The translations under genes were made by a program, and so were the position numbers. The notes below the pieces were generated by a model. That model saw only the letters and a list, made by a program, of their open reading frames with translations, was not told the origin of the DNA and made no database searches. Below, piece by piece: positions 22,178-34,785 of a stretch of 64,000 nucleotides of DNA. The DNA is from Myotis daubentonii (lineage: Eukaryota > Chordata > Mammalia > Chiroptera > Vespertilionidae): positions 38,529,796-38,593,795 of the forward strand of contig NC_081842.1 of assembly GCF_963259705.1 (NCBI RefSeq), written 5' to 3'. Numbering within the stretch: the first letter of the stretch is position 1; every line of letters starts with the position of its first letter.

Positions 22178-22314
22178 ACATGACCTTCCAAGCTGTCCTT
22201 TTTTCCGAATCCACCTTTCCTCTCCAGACTTCTGCAATACTCTCCTTTCTCTTTCCTGCTAAACTGAACAACTTTGCAGTTACCCATTATAGCCCATATT
22301 ATTTTATATCACCA

Positions 22315-22502
22315 CTAGAGGCCTGATGCACGAAATTCTTGCAAAAGTAGGTCTTTCATCCCCTGCCTGCCGGCACCAGCTTCCCTCTGGCACCAGGGAG
22401 GTACCGGGGATCTGGGCTTCTCTCACAGTCCCGGCTTCATCCAGAAGGTTGTCTGGAAGGACATCCAGTCTAATTAGCATATTACACTTTTATTATTATA
22501 GA
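22315..22502 (-). mobile_element. Helitron 5, short (188 bp), minus orientation
   Basis: CTAG at 22315-22318, then 'aggcctgatgcacgaaattc'. The 5' end (minus strand) is TCTATAATAATAAAAG at 22502. Flanking bases are A (22314) and T (22503), a canonical A|T target inside L2. The shortest Helitron in the window; it shares 'cttcatccagaaggttgtct' with the 5' portion of Helitron 9. Confidence 0.92.
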
Positions 22503-22860
22503 TGCCTTTACCCCAAATCTCCCTTCTTTCTAAAAGGTCTTTTTATGCCTCTTCTGTTTGAAAACTCTACACTTTCTTCAACCTCAGTTCAAGAATTTAT
22601 CTATAAAACTGCTTTATAATCTTTCCACTCTTCCACAAAGCAGTGTTAGTGATTCTCTCCTTTGTGCATATTTAGATTAGTGTTAACTATTAGGCTTTAC
22701 TTTGACACCTACCAAGGGATTTTGTAATCAGTTATTTGAGTGTCGTTTTTCATGTTTTATCTTATTGCTCCTCTTCTTAGAATAGTACATAGCAAAATAT
22801 AGCAGATGTTCAATAAATATTTGCTGAGTGATCAATGAATGCATGATCACTGAATGAATA

Positions 22861-25339
22861 CCCATTTAGTAGAGTAGCTAATAAAACAGAAATTCACTTT
22901 TTTCAAGGGTAAAATCATTCAAAGAGCAAATGATGTCTTATCTGGTCTTCCTCTATTCTAACTATTATTAAAGTAAGCTTACCAAGGATCTAAAGTGTAT
23001 AAACATAATAACATAGTTGCTTAGAACCTTATACCCAATGAGAATTAAAAGGGAGATTTATTCATCTTATGCAAAATTCTAGTGCTATCTTTACTTGAGC
23101 AATACGTATAATCTTGTACATTTTGATTATTGGTATGCTTTTGATTTCCTCCGTCTTCAGTTCTGGGTCTTTAAAAATAAAATAGCAGGATGAAACAAGG
23201 GGAAATTTTAGGATTTTTGAGGCACATGTGTATCCCATGGATCATGACTTTACTCACTCTAGACTCAATCCTCAGAACACCAGTTGCATAGTAAACAAAA
23301 GCAATCACCAAATCTGAAGACCTCATTAAGACATAGTGTGAGAAGTTATGATTTTGAAAAATAAATATCTAAACAAATGCTTTTAATAGCTAAAAAATGT
23401 ATCTGGAATTAATTTTACTAATTTTATAATGGATACTTGTTTTAAGTTTCCTTTTTGATCATTTATTTATAAATTTATACAACAATATGGGAGGTTCTTC
23501 AGAAACTGTTGTGAATATTGTATGAATTAGCATGCAAATATAACCACAAATATAGATATTTGAAAAAATGTTTATACAAATATGTTTCAAGAAAGAAATA
23601 TTTTTAAGTTACAACTCTAAAATTTATAATTTAAGATCAAATTTCATATAGATAAGTGCAATCAGAGTTCTGGAATTGCTTTCCATTCAGTCTTGAAAAG
23701 AGTTCAACATTTGAACAAAGATTTCATGTAGTAGCAATGTTGTATGAGGCATGATACTAAAAACTGAAGAATGATGTAAACAGGACTTTGTTTCTGCCTT
23801 CTAGATGTTTTGTATCTAGTAGCAAAGGTAAGACATTTACACAAATAAAACCTGTGATCCATGCTAATGGAGAAATCAAAGTGATAACCAAGTACATAGA
23901 GAAATTCCACACCTAGAGGAAATCAAGAGCCACTTCATATAGAGGAGTTGCACTCAGGAACAATTTGTGTAATATACATTAAAGTAATCTGCAAACTGTA
24001 AAATTTCTTTCCAATATTAGATGACTTTTTCCAAGAGCAGAACAGAACATGTTGCACTCTAAATTAGACATCAAGAAGGCTAGTTGGATTAGACAATTTA
24101 GAGTCCACTAAGGGTATAGAAACCAAGGAAATACACAATATCCCACAGACAAGGAGATTCGAGGCAGGACAGGTGCTAATGGAGAAAAAGCCAATGGAAG
24201 CTGTTTGGAGACCAAGGTTGAGTGAACATCTAGACAACAGGGCCTCCTCACTGGTAGTCTCCACCATATTAGTTTGGCTCTTTACAGGACTACTCTTCCT
24301 CTCACTACAAAACCTCATGAGCTTTCTATCTCCTCTGCATATATTTTCTCTCTCTGCCTTGTATTTCTCCTACACATTCCACTTGTCCTTACCCACCTTG
24401 ACCTCAGGCTCTTCCTTGGGACTGTCCTCTAGACCTATATATTTTTCATATCAGACCAGTCAGACATCCCTGTTGAGCTTAAGGATTGGCTGCCCTTGTA
24501 TCAGAGGCCTGACCATTGTCCAATCAACTTTGATTGGGAGGAAATGGCCATGTGGTTCAAGGTGTGACCATTTAGTTTTTCTCTTTCATCCACACATTTC
24601 TTTATTCAATCACTCATTGTTCTATGTATCAGGTGATACAATCTGAAAAAACATTTTTTGTTAAAGTCCATGTCTTTATGATGCTTCCATTCTAGTTGGG
24701 AGAGACAATTATAAAAGTAAGACAATAGACAAGCAGAGTAATTTCATACATAGAGTTATCATCTCTTTTGGAACATTACTTAAAATCAAAATCCTTTCAC
24801 TCTGCCATTTATTTAGCCCAAGTGAATTGTAATTTCCACAGTTATATCTTATAAAAGTATAATATTTTTATCAGAAGTGTTTCCCCAATTTAGAGTTTAT
24901 ACTCTCAAGTTCTGCCACCTTTTCTACATTACCCTAAGCTCATTCAAAATCAGATAAGTAGCATGACTAAAGCATTTTAATTGTTTTTCATAAGCATCAT
25001 AATGTAATTACCAGATTATGGATTGTTTAGTTTTATAAATACAGGTGGAAATTGTTCAATAGATCAGTTTTTTCAGTTAACCTCTTCCAACATTTATCAC
25101 TAATTCTTACTCACAAGTGAATTTACAGTGAGCTTTTTTCTGCAAAGTAAATTTTTTTCCACATTCATTTTTCTATATCTCCTTTAGATCTTCCAGAAAT
25201 AGGAGGACTTCATGTCTTTTTATATGGTTTTGTTTATATGTACATTTATAAAAGTTAAACAATAAGTTCTCTTGGGAAACATCCTGGAGAAAATACATGG
25301 AATAAATGTTATTTTTATCACTAAATAATGGAGTGAGCA
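22861..25339. other. Unassigned DNA with hints of old repeats
   Basis: No gene. 23690-23890 and 24590-24740 contain phrases ('ttctgccttctagatgtttt'; 'catgtctttatgatgcttcc', 'attctagttgggagagacaa') of a common old mammalian repeat I cannot name. 24080-24570 may be another old repeat; its 157-codon plus frame has no recognisable domain and uses hydrophobic, pyrimidine-driven codons. Confidence 0.4.
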
Positions 25340-25460
25340 TAAATAAGCAAGTTATTTAACTTTTCTGAAACCCAGCTCCCCAGTGGTAAAATTTATGATT
25401 GGAAGAGATGATATATATAAAATTTGGGACACAAAATAAGAACTCAGTAATCTTAGTCCT
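25340..25460 (+). repeat. MIR SINE fragment, plus orientation
   Basis: 'agcaagttatttaacttttc', 'ccagctccccagtggtaaaa' and 'cacaaaataagaactcagta' follow the 3' half of MIR. Confidence 0.6.
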
Positions 25461-25497
25461 CTTTCAAGATGGAATAATTTTCTATATATCCAATCTA

Positions 25498-25853
25498 TCT
25501 ATATATATAAAAGCCCAAGTGACTGTCTGACCATTCAACCATTTGCCTGGTAGCTATGATGTGCAATGACCACGAGGGGGCAGACACTCCAACCAGTAGA
25601 GGAGGGAGCTTGATTCCTCATAGAATCGGCCATGAGTTAGGTTGCTCCCGGGGCACTGTCAGCCCTGGATCTGCTTCACCTGCACCCTTAACCCAGAGAG
25701 GAGAAAGCCCAATTCCTGGGTGCGTCACTTGAGAACCACCCTCTTTCAATTTGGGACCCCTCAGGGGACATCAGAAAGCTGGTTTTAGCCCAATCCCCAC
25801 AGGCCAGGCCGAGGGACCCCACCAGTGCACAAATCCGTGTACTGGGCCTCTAA
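25498..25853 (+). mobile_element. Helitron 6, non-autonomous HeliBat type, plus orientation
   Basis: The 5' end is TCTATATATATAAAAGCC at 25498; the 3' end is 'ccgtgtactgggcctctaa' with CTAA (25850-25853) in place of CTAG, after a decayed hairpin 'gtgcacaaatccgtgta'. A 25497 and T 25854 are the A|T target. Near the 5' end lies the CTCF-like caatgaccacgagggggcag (25564-25583). No transposase gene. Confidence 0.92.
25564..25583 (+). promoter_or_regulatory. CTCF-like motif in Helitron 6
   Basis: CCACGAGGGGGCAG agrees with the CTCF core. A single copy here, unlike the inverted pairs in Helitrons 1 and 2. Inferred from motif only. Confidence 0.45.
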
Positions 25854-26454
25854 TTAATTATAAGAGGAAAGAGAAATAATGTGCTTTTAGTCCAGTATAG
25901 CATATGGCTTAGAACTTTAAATGGGTAATCTTAAAAGTGCACATTATTTACTTAATGGGTGAAATGGCTACCTTAACATTATAGTATATATTAAAATGCC
26001 TGTCTCAGAAATAAAAAAGTTATTACAAAAATTGCTATTATATGTACAGGATAATTGGGCGTTTAAAATATGATCCACTTACTATTTGCATTTCACAAGG
26101 TAATGTTAGCAATTACACAATAATCATTGGCTAATCTTCTACTAACCATTGGCTACATCTTATTTTCTCATCTAAACCATAATTAAGATATATGAATATA
26201 AAAAGGAAACTCAATAATGGTTAAATTTCACTCTCTTTGGCTAAGAATTTATCAAAAAGATTATTTAATTCTGTAGTTGAAGATTACCTTATGTGATCAT
26301 CAATACTCATTTCAGAAATTTGAACTATTATTTTCAAATATGACTGAGTTACAAATTTTAAAATAATGATTTGCCTTTGAGTGGATATTTCACCATTGTG
26401 ACCTCAAGAGGAGAGAATTTAGAAGCAGAAGACAAATTTTTCTTCTCAAGGCTA
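25854..26454. other. Unassigned AT-rich DNA
   Basis: Nothing recognised. Confidence 0.45.
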
Positions 26455-26605
26455 AAATGTACTAGCTGTGTAATCCTGGAAGTTACTTAACCTTGATGAG
26501 GCTCAGAACTCTCATTTATAAGAGTGTAAATAATGTCTACCCTATTCTCTTCATGGACCATTTTGAGATAATGGACATAAAAGCACTCAGAAAACTCTGA
26601 ACCAC
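26455..26605 (+). repeat. MIR SINE, plus orientation
   Basis: 'actagctgtgtaatcctgga', 'agttacttaaccttgatgag' and 'gtaaataatgtctaccctat' are the MIR core. Confidence 0.8.
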
Positions 26606-29229
26606 TAAGAGAACAAGGAAGGAACTAGGCAGAGTGAGTGGCCCTTTCTTTGAGTTTCCAAACACTCACTCCCCTCCATAATATAATCACCTGCTATCAT
26701 GGCTGAAAATGGTACAACGGCAGGGGGAGAGTAGAAACCTGGGGTCTGGGTTGCTCCAGACTAAACCACCTGCCCCCCAGGAGCCAGGAAAACCTGGATT
26801 GGAATCACTTATTTAACCAGAATCTGTGTTATTTTTGTGATGTCCAACTTCTGCAAGAGAACCAACAAAGGAGCCATGCAGACAACAAAAGGCAGCTAGC
26901 CAAGAGATTGTCCTGGATGAAGGGTTAGCACCTCTGCTTCAAGAAGGCGATGAAAGGGGTGGCTCATGGTGTTTGCCTCCCAGCCAAAAGACATGTTTAG
27001 TGGCTCCAGAGTAGCTCACTGTCTACCATAAAAATCCCGGAACAAGAATGAGAAATTGGTCCAAGGTGGGAGTACTACAGGAGTCTTACATTTATAGGCT
27101 ACGATAAATTGTGAGGCTTTAATGGGAGATGTTGCAGGGCACTCTGCCTCAGGCACTAGCTGTTCTGATGTTGCAAGAGAGAGCCTGCTCAGTCTCACAC
27201 ATGTTCTCTCTCCCCCTTTCCCTCTCCCAGATCCAAAGTTTGTACAAAAAAAAAAAGTATCCCTATTTCTTGATTTTGTACCAAATAGATATCTACTATA
27301 TTAACATCAAGAAGGCAGAACCCACTCAAATACACTCTCTTGCTAAAAGGGTGAGTTGGTTCTTATATCTGCTGTGTTTCACTGGCAAAAGACTATAATC
27401 TCTGGCTTCATCCTGATCTTTAGAAAAACAAACAAATAGAAACCATCTGAGGCAGAGCCATTGTTTGTATATTGTGTTTGTGTGCACCTTTCTACAATGC
27501 CCTTACTCCTAACAACAATTTCAGAGTTAGCGGCAGGGCTCCTCTTGACAGACTGAGAGGGGTTCACAGAGGAAGATTCATCATCTGATTAAGGCTTTTG
27601 GGCCAATTAAAACTCTCTGGACAGGATCCTCTTTCCCTCACTTAGACTGCAGTGAACAGAAAGCATATTATCTCGCCAGGCAATTATCAACTCTAAAAGT
27701 GCTTGTGGTTTTAGGACTTTGGCAGAACTTGTTGAAAACAGCATCAGCATAACACGCTGTACAAACTCTAATTTCACTGGCTCTTTTGTCCCACATGATG
27801 CATGATGACATTTATGAAGGTCTGTTTTCCCCCTCAGGGTCATTTCTTTCTTTCCTTTTTTTTTTTTTTCTCCCACAGAGCCAATCAGCATCACTAAAGT
27901 CCAAACCATTATATTAGCCATTCTTTTCACTAGACTAGAGAACTTCTTTTTAATTGTCCATATCATGGCCACCATGCATCAAAGGTAGGATCATTATTTT
28001 CTATTTCTTTTCTCTTCTAGAGACCCATGTTCTTAAAGGAGGAGTTTTTAGGGTTGGGGAGAGGAGAGAGTCAGAGACTGGGGGCAAATTTCATTGTCAG
28101 CAATTTGATCTGGGCCTTTGAATATACCAAGCTCAGACACTTCCTTCAGTGTCTGACTTGTTTTCCTTATTAGATATAGGGTTGACTGACTGGAACTTAA
28201 CCCAGAGACTTAAGCATCTGATGAAAGCTGTCTGAATAATATTGCATTTCTGTTCTTAAAGCAATATAACGCTAGTTTTCTGGGGCACTGTAGTCTCGCT
28301 TAAACATGTATAAACTGCTTAATTAGAGATTATAGCACTATTGGGAGAGAAAGCAAAAGTGATCATTTATATGATAATGTGAGTTGATAATTTAGGAATG
28401 ATTCATTCTCATAAATGTTCCGGCTCTGCCATGTAAGTTTATTACTTTGTCCGTATGGTACAACAGAAGTCCCATCCAGAAAGTAAGGCCTTTTATGAAA
28501 CAATCTTTAATTGACTTTTTTTCCCTATATGATAGAGTGGCACATAAAACATAGTAATGTTTTAGGGGGTGAGGATTGCCACAGCTTCCCTTCCTACTGT
28601 TTTTCTGCTCTATGCTCTTTGCCTTGTCCATAGACTGGGGCAGCCAGTGTGGCACATTCAGGGAGGGGGATTTGTGGAGGGAGTTCAAGTTTCAGATGGG
28701 GGATTTGACCAGATGAATTCTAAGTTTTTTTCCAATCCTGACTTTCTCCTTCCTTAAACAAGAGGTGGAAATGATTTCCAGCTGCAAACACCAGTAGAGA
28801 TCCAAACTAAAAAGAAATGTTGTGATAAGCCATTGAATAGAAAAAAAAAATAGTAAATGGGGTTACATGTCAAACAGAGAGTCTAAGGATAGACTATTTT
28901 AGTCAACATTTTATTTCAGCTTAAAATAAATTCTGGGTTTTTACAAGTCAATTTTTAAAGGCAGTCATTTATGTTATAGTCTTTCTCAGAAGATGAGAGA
29001 GGGGTAGAGGATGTGGGCTGTTCCAGAAGCACTTTGCCAAAGATGTAAAAAATAATCTCTACTAATAAAATAAGTAAAGCTGATACAAGGTAAAATTGTA
29101 TAATGATTAAAGATCCTACCCTATTTTTTTCAGATAGACAGATGATGATAGATAGATAGAACACAAATATATTTTTAAACATATTACTTTTTAATGGTTT
29201 TTAGTAGCCTAAGTAATATATGGCCACAT
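26606..29229. other. Unassigned DNA (2.6 kb)
   Basis: No defended gene. A 21-base T-run preceded by TTTC repeats lies at 27843-27870 and resembles a retroposon tail or polypyrimidine tract, but no body is recognised beside it. The 122-codon minus frame at 27607-27975 crosses this run (KKKK stretch) and shows no domain. A short GATA-type repeat is at 29136-29158. Confidence 0.45.
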
Positions 29230-29650
29230 GCCCTTTGCATTACCTTGACTAGCAGTACTCATTCTTAAAATGTTCTTGAATATTTTTTAATATTTACCTG
29301 TCAATCTTTTCCCTTGTGGTTTCAGGGTTTGATGTTAAGATTATAAAATCATTCTCCGATCCTTTTTCTAAGAGAATATAGTTTTGTTGTGTTTAGAATT
29401 TTAATCTACCTGGAATTTGTTTGGGATGATAGGAGATCAATATTCTTTCTATTTTTCTCTGAACGGGTATAAGAAAATAATCTCTCCTTCCTTTACTGAT
29501 TTGAAATGTCATGTTCATCATTATAAACGTTGTTGGGACAGAGGGCATGATCTGCAGTGTATTCTGCTTCATTGGTCTATTTGCCTGTTCCTCTGCTGAT
29601 GTTGTATGGATGTTAACTTCTTTGGGTTTTGTGCTATGTTTTTCAATCTA
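29230..29650 (-). mobile_element. Old L1/HAL1-type LINE fragment, minus orientation
   Basis: 'tcattggtctatttgcctgt', 'gatcaatattctttctattt' and 'gggttttgtgctatgttttt' match the reverse strand of old mammalian L1 ORF2-region sequence. Frames are broken. Confidence 0.6.
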
Positions 29651-30459
29651 CTAGGAAAAAGTCTGTCACCATTTTTAATAGATAACCTCTAATACATTTT
29701 CCAGCAGAGATGAATTATCCCAGCCTGAGCTAAGGCCTGAGAAGTGTTGTGAAATAGGGAGTGGAAGAAAAACCCTGGAGTCCAAAGATCTTTCTCCCTC
29801 AACAAACAGAATTTGGTGGGTTGACTGTATTTTCTAGTGACCTTTGTTTGGGAGGTGTTCAGGTGACTCTGCCTGACCCCACAGGAAGACGGCAGGTGAC
29901 AGAGCATCTGCACAGGCCAGGGAATGTAACCTTGACCAGATTCAGTGACTGCTTTTAAGGAGTTCACAACCTTGCAGGCAAAGGCACCCAGAGGGAAAGG
30001 GGCCTCATTCCAACTAGAAGTTGAATGAATGAGAGGTTAAAATTCCTGCCGTCATCACCAAAGGTAAAAGCGAGAGAGTCCTATCAGTGAATAATTAATT
30101 TAACTAATGGGAAAGAGAACAATTTCCAGAAACCTTTAAGCAAGGAAATGCCAGAAAGTGCTGTAATTGAAACTCCACCTAGGAGTATGTTACAAACCTC
30201 AAATGAAAGCTTCTTTGTTTACTTCTTACCACATATTTCTCTACAGAAGTAAACTGGCCTTTGAGAAAGGAGAACCCTGTTAAAATAATGCTATTTATTA
30301 AATGTGTATTTTTTACCAGAAAAACACATACACATATGCATATATATGACTATATATATATACATTTTAATTTTTGAATTTATAATGATAAATATACACA
30401 CATATATGTCATATGAGTGTGTGCATATACACCTTCATTTATTCATGACAAGCACCTGG
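29651..30459. other. Unassigned DNA
   Basis: No gene recognised. A TA/CA-rich patch (ATATATGC-type) lies at 30325-30420. Two overlapping antisense frames near 29.7-29.96 kb are chance. Confidence 0.45.
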
Positions 30460-30700
30460 GAGGTAGCTATTATGCCTTTTATTTCACATTTGAAGGTGTT
30501 GAGGCTCAACTATCCAGAATCATCACACTGTTATAGGCCCTTGGCAATTACTGCACTACTCTTAACCTCGGTTCCTGGTGGAGGAAACATGAGGATCTAT
30601 GCAAAATTGACTACTGTGAGTAATTTATGAGATCATGGATATAAAACATGTAGCACAGGGCCTGGCACATAGAAAGTGCTCAACAGCTAATAAATATTCA
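30460..30700 (+). repeat. MIR SINE, plus orientation, after a short reverse MIR piece
   Basis: From about 30545: 'taacctcggttcctggtgga', 'aacatgaggatctatgcaaa' and 'gggcctggcacatagaaagt', 'gctcaacagctaataaatat' follow MIR in sense. The preceding 30460-30520 ('ttatttcacatttgaaggtg') looks like a second, reversed MIR remnant. Confidence 0.75.
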
Positions 30701-32034
30701 GATTTCACAACTATTAAGTGGTCAAACAGAGCCTATATGAATAAAGCGATTCTCTTCATGCTCAAATCAAACCCTGCATAATTATTTAAGTTGGGTTTTT
30801 CTTAATTGTGTTCTGGGGCCTTAAAAGAAAAAAAGATCCTTTAGGAAAAAGCAGAGTAAGTTAATCTAAAAATAAAATTATTTAAAATACAAGCTCATTA
30901 TTAAACAAATGTAATGGGTTTTTACTCCAACATTCCAACAGCTCAGCTTTGCCTTCCAAGCCCTCTAGCAGATCAATAGCAAGTTTTCAGACACCAGATT
31001 TCTGACAGAAGCAATAAAAATTTCTCATTGGACCAGCATGCTTAGTTCTACCAAAGCCCACATCCAAACACAGAAGCCTGTGCCAAGATCCAAATGGATA
31101 GTGCCTCTGTATCCCACAGGCAATCCCACCTCTACTCCCACAAACAATCAACCATGGTGGCTCCAAGCAGCAACACATCACAAGGAGTCAGGCTCCAGCT
31201 ATCTTTGAGCTGATCCTAGCCAAGGTCCACTCACATCTAGAAAGGGACTGTGTGAGTACATCTGGAAGGGCAGGGACTGTTTAGATCAGAGTTTCATAAT
31301 CTGGGCCCAGAATAGCCATTCAATAAATGCTTGCTGGTTAATTGATTGGGGTGGCAGGACCATGTGGAACTTGGTCACAGAACTGTATTCAGCCATTCCT
31401 TAAAGCAACAGGCCTAAAGAAAGTCATAACACTTTAAGTTGTTCTTATGACCTGGGAATCTTTTTGATGATCTTCTTGTCTAAACCTACAAGGAGTTGAG
31501 AACAAGTCATGTCTGTTTCCATATTAATACACTAAAAACTACTGGCCCAAATGTGTGATGGTGACAAGGGAGAGTTGGCATGAGATTAAAATGTCATTCC
31601 ATTGAGCTTTGGAAAGGTTAAACCAGAGAAATTGTTTCTAAGAGTTCTCATTCTTCTTTTTACTCTTTTTCCTTCTCTCTCTGTTTAGTGCTAGAAGGTC
31701 ATAGAGAAAAAGAAAGAAGAAAGAGTATAAAATTGATGTTTTCAAGAAGAGTAGGTAGAGTAATTTTAGCTGTCCATTTGTCCCATCCACTTATTTCCCT
31801 TTCATAAGTATATTATTCCATTTAAAATTTGAGTATCATTCTGGTTGATGTTGGATTTGGGAAAGGGGGGAGCTTTTCAAAATTACCAAATTATCAATTT
31901 TCAGCAATGAATTTTTTTGCTTTGTGTTTATAACTTTCATTTCTGTCATAATATAACATGTAACATAATTGCATACAAATTTGGAGGAAGCCTGAGGGAA
32001 AATAATTACCCATTGTCCAAGCACTTGGAAATAA
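30701..32034. other. Unassigned DNA
   Basis: No gene; 31310-31335 'attcaataaatgcttgctgg' is probably the last bases of an L2 or MIR. Confidence 0.45.
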
Positions 32035-32035
32035 T

Positions 32036-32275
32036 AATAGTTGGCATTTATTAAGAGCTTTCTAATGTGCCAGGCACTTCACCAAGAGCTTTATGCATTA
32101 TCTTTTTTAATATTCATAATACTATGAAATAAGCACTATTCTTATCTCCCATCTATAGTTAAAATTAAGGCACAGAGTAGTTTAGTAACTTGCCCAGAGT
32201 TACACAGTTTGTAATTGGTGAAAATAGTACTTAACCCCAGAGAGTAATTTCAATGTCTAAGCCCTCAACAACCTT
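32036..32275 (-). repeat. MIR SINE, minus orientation, nearly full length
   Basis: 'ggcatttattaagagctttc', 'taatgtgccaggcacttcac', 'ttaaggcacagagtagttta' and 'gtaacttgcccagagttaca' follow reverse-strand MIR in order. Confidence 0.88.
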
Positions 32276-33849
32276 ACTTCCATTTAATATTTTCATCCTT
32301 TTTAAATTGGAATTAAAATCACACTGAACATACAATTTTGGAAGAGGAATAGTATACTGTGATTCCCCCCAAACAGGGGGATTTCTAGTTCATATTTGAA
32401 TGAAAGAAAAAAGCAAGTCTACTAACTTTATTTCAAAGTGTTCTATGATGTTTCATGAGCCACTAAAAATAAAAAAATAAAAACATAAGAAAGCAAATTA
32501 CTTCATAATTTTGCCAAGGAAACTTGTATAAAAAAAGAAAAGAAAGAAAGACAGAAACTGGTGCAATCTAGAATGAAAAATAGGCCAATATCTCATGAAT
32601 CAACTTTTGATGGGTCTTCATCTAAAGTCATCCTCATCCTCACACAGTCAGTCCCACCGATCTGAGTACTACCAGTTAATAATCTCAAACATCTCCACAT
32701 GCAATCGACACACAATGGTTAAAATCAACAAAAATTCAAGGCGTTGACATACATATATATATGTCTGCCAAAAGGAAGAGCTGACTGTTTCACACCCTGG
32801 TCTTTGAATTGCCCTGATCATCAGGTATTCATTACTTTTCCCTTCTCAGCTTTCATTCTTTTTCTAGAACCATGAGTTCTACCCAGGGAGCTTCATGGCA
32901 TATATAAATGAGAAGCATGTGGGTTCCACTTCCTCCAAAAATCTTATTTGTTGTTGTTGTTCATCCCTGGGCCTTCCTGGGAGGAGGTAGCACTCCCTAT
33001 CTGTCCTTTTGAAATCCTGGGCTCTGGTGTAGGATATCAGGTCTGCCAGTCAGCACGTTGAGAGGAGCAGGCCCAGCCTTTCCCTACACCCTGGCTTCAT
33101 TCAGAGCAGTTCTGCCATTACCTTTTTATATTTGGGGGTTCTATATAAAACTTTAGTTGAATTAAGGATTCTGAAGCTATATTTTGTTTGGTAAAAATTA
33201 CTGGATCAGATGATTACTAAAGTATATTTTAGTCCTATGCAATCTTTTTTTTATAATAACCAAATTTGAGTTTGTATATTTCATGCAAAGCCAAAAAAGT
33301 TGTCCCCCTCACATCTGTAGCATATGTTGTTTTTCACAGGCCTTTTTTTCCTTTTTTTCTCTTACTGGCAATATTTATGAATGGTCTGAATTATCTTAAT
33401 CACCAGCAGCTGTATATTATGTTCAGGCTACATAATTTATGGTCTCTAATTCTCAACTCTCAGCATTTTGGAAGGTATTGTTTGATCACATTATTCAGAT
33501 TCTGGGAACCCAAGAGTTCTAGATGGCACATAAAGGTAATACTGATCAGCCTCTGTCTCCCTCAAATTAGTGTTCACATCTGGTTTCCTAAGACAGAGGT
33601 GCATTGATGTCACAGACATCACTTGATGTTTATCTCAGACTCTCTTAAGGCATGACATATGTGTGAAATGCATCAAAATTAGGAGAGCTTGATACCCAAG
33701 TTTCTAGAAAGGGATAGCTGGATCTTCAATTATCATGTATCATCAATCATGAAAGGCTCATGATGGTCTATGTGTATTCCCCATAAATAGAGATGTTAGT
33801 GAAGAGTTTTTTAAATAGTATCTGTTAGCTGTAAATCTTGGTAATGCTT
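32276..33849. other. Unassigned AT-rich DNA
   Basis: Several A-rich patches (32460-32560) and a 'gttgttgttgttc' run at 32952-32962. The 113-codon plus frame at 33266-33607 has no recognised domain and no repeat or exon context; treated as chance. Confidence 0.45.
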
Positions 33850-34080
33850 GCCTGGCCAGTGTGGCTCAGCAGTTGAGCATTGACCTATGAACCAAGAGGT
33901 CAGAGTTAGATTCCCAGTCAGGGCACATGCCCAGATTGTGGGCTCGATCCTCAGGGAGGGGTGTGCAGAAGGCAGCCGATCAATGATTCTCTCACATCAT
34001 TGATGTTTCTGTCTCTCTATGCCCCCCTTCCTTCCTCTCTGAAATCAATAAAAATATTTTTTAAAAATGAATAAATAAAT
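33850..34080 (+). mobile_element. Ves SINE, plus orientation, older subfamily
   Basis: Head 'gcctggccagtgtggctcag', B-box region 'cagagttagattcccagtca', centre 'gcagccgatcaatgattctc', end 'gaaatcaataaaaatatttt' with a TAAA-repeat tail. Imperfect flanking repeats resemble taaatct(t)gg(a/t)aat. Confidence 0.93.
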
Positions 34081-34161
34081 AAATCTGGATAATTCTTTAG
34101 TCCTGGAAGGTCAATATGTTTTAGTAAACTCATTGTTTGTGCCTGTGTATTTTGTTTCATT

Positions 34162-34320
34162 TAAGTCATTCTCAAAGTGTGGTACATAGACCATCTATAT
34201 GAACATCATGGCAGGGAAGTATTTTTTAGAAAGAATGTTTCTACTGAGTCAGAATCTCTACAAAAAGGGTGTATCTTGCTAGCATGCTCTCTAGAGTTTC
34301 TAATGCACACCGAAGTCCTT
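34162..34320 (+). mobile_element. MER5A-like hAT-Charlie MITE
   Basis: 'cattctcaaagtgtggtaca', 'tgagtcagaatctctacaaa' and 'tagagtttctaatgcacacc' track MER5A in order. A decayed non-coding DNA transposon fossil. Confidence 0.65.
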
Positions 34321-34437
34321 TTCTTTTTTCATGTGACTTCTTTGATATAATATGGCCTCAGAAAATATCATTTGTGTGTTCCAAATGTTTTGGCCACCAA
34401 AGATATGAGGTTTTGCATGTCCCTTTGCCAATCAATT

Positions 34438-34571
34438 TTCCTTCCTTCCTTCCTTCCTTCCTTCCTTCCTTCCTTCCTTCCTTCCTTCCTTCCTTCCTTC
34501 CTTTCTTTTTTCTTTTCCTCCCTTTCTTCTTTTCTTCTTTCCTTCCTTCTTTCCTTCCTTCCTTCCTTTCT
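34438..34571. repeat. (CCTT)n microsatellite in a SINE tail
   Basis: About 16 perfect CCTT units (34440-34503) then imperfect CTTT/CTTC variants to 34571. It sits exactly where the A-rich 3' tail of the following minus-strand Ves SINE should be, and flanking 'tcaattt' occurs both before the tract and after the SINE, so it probably grew from the tail. The serine/leucine- and lysine/glutamate-repeat frames here are artefacts of it. Confidence 0.95.
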
Positions 34572-34785
34572 ATAATCCTCACCTGAGAATATGCTTTTAT
34601 TGATTTTTTTCATAGAGAGAGGAAGTGGGGGGAGAGAGAGAGAAACACATTGATTTGTTGCCTCTCATACACTCCCTGACCAGAGATCAAACCATAATCC
34701 AGGCATGTACCCTGAGGAGGAATTGAACCTGCAACCTTTTGGTATATGGGATGATGCTCCAACCAACTGAGCCACCCATCCAGGG
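34572..34785 (-). mobile_element. Ves SINE, minus orientation, with expanded tail
   Basis: 'taatcctcacctgagaatat', 'ttgatttgttgcctctcata', 'aggaattgaacctgcaacct' and 'accaactgagccacccatcc' are Ves in reverse. Flanking tcaattt at 34432-34438 and 34786 onward suggest the target site. Confidence 0.92.

Larger units (their letters stand above)
21780..22860 (+). repeat. L2 LINE 3' region, plus orientation, split by a Ves SINE and Helitron 5
   Basis: Pyrimidine-rich L2 text before and after the two insertions ('tctccagacttctgcaatac' left; 'tgcctttaccccaaatctcc' right) ends with 'tgttcaataaatatttgctg' and 'gatcaatgaatgcatg', the L2 terminus. Removing Helitron 5 restores 'caccatgccttta'. Old, no open frame. 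Confidence 0.7.

Noticed and set aside
24173..24646. 157-codon plus-strand frame with hydrophobic stretches
   Set aside because: Serine/leucine bias follows from pyrimidine-rich DNA; no recognisable transmembrane protein family and probable old-repeat context.
27843..27880. Strong polypyrimidine tract followed by CAG, like a 3' splice site
   Set aside because: No coding-quality sequence follows and no partner donor or branch context could be supported; more likely a T-run.
27607..27975. 122-codon minus-strand frame as a possible exon
   Set aside because: Crosses a long T-run giving poly-lysine, has no domain, and has no conserved splice context that I can see.
33266..33607. 113-codon frame
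   Set aside because: No motif, AT-rich chance frame.
34269..34613. Reading frames rich in FLPS or KEGR repeats on both strands
   Set aside because: They are direct translations of the CCTT microsatellite.
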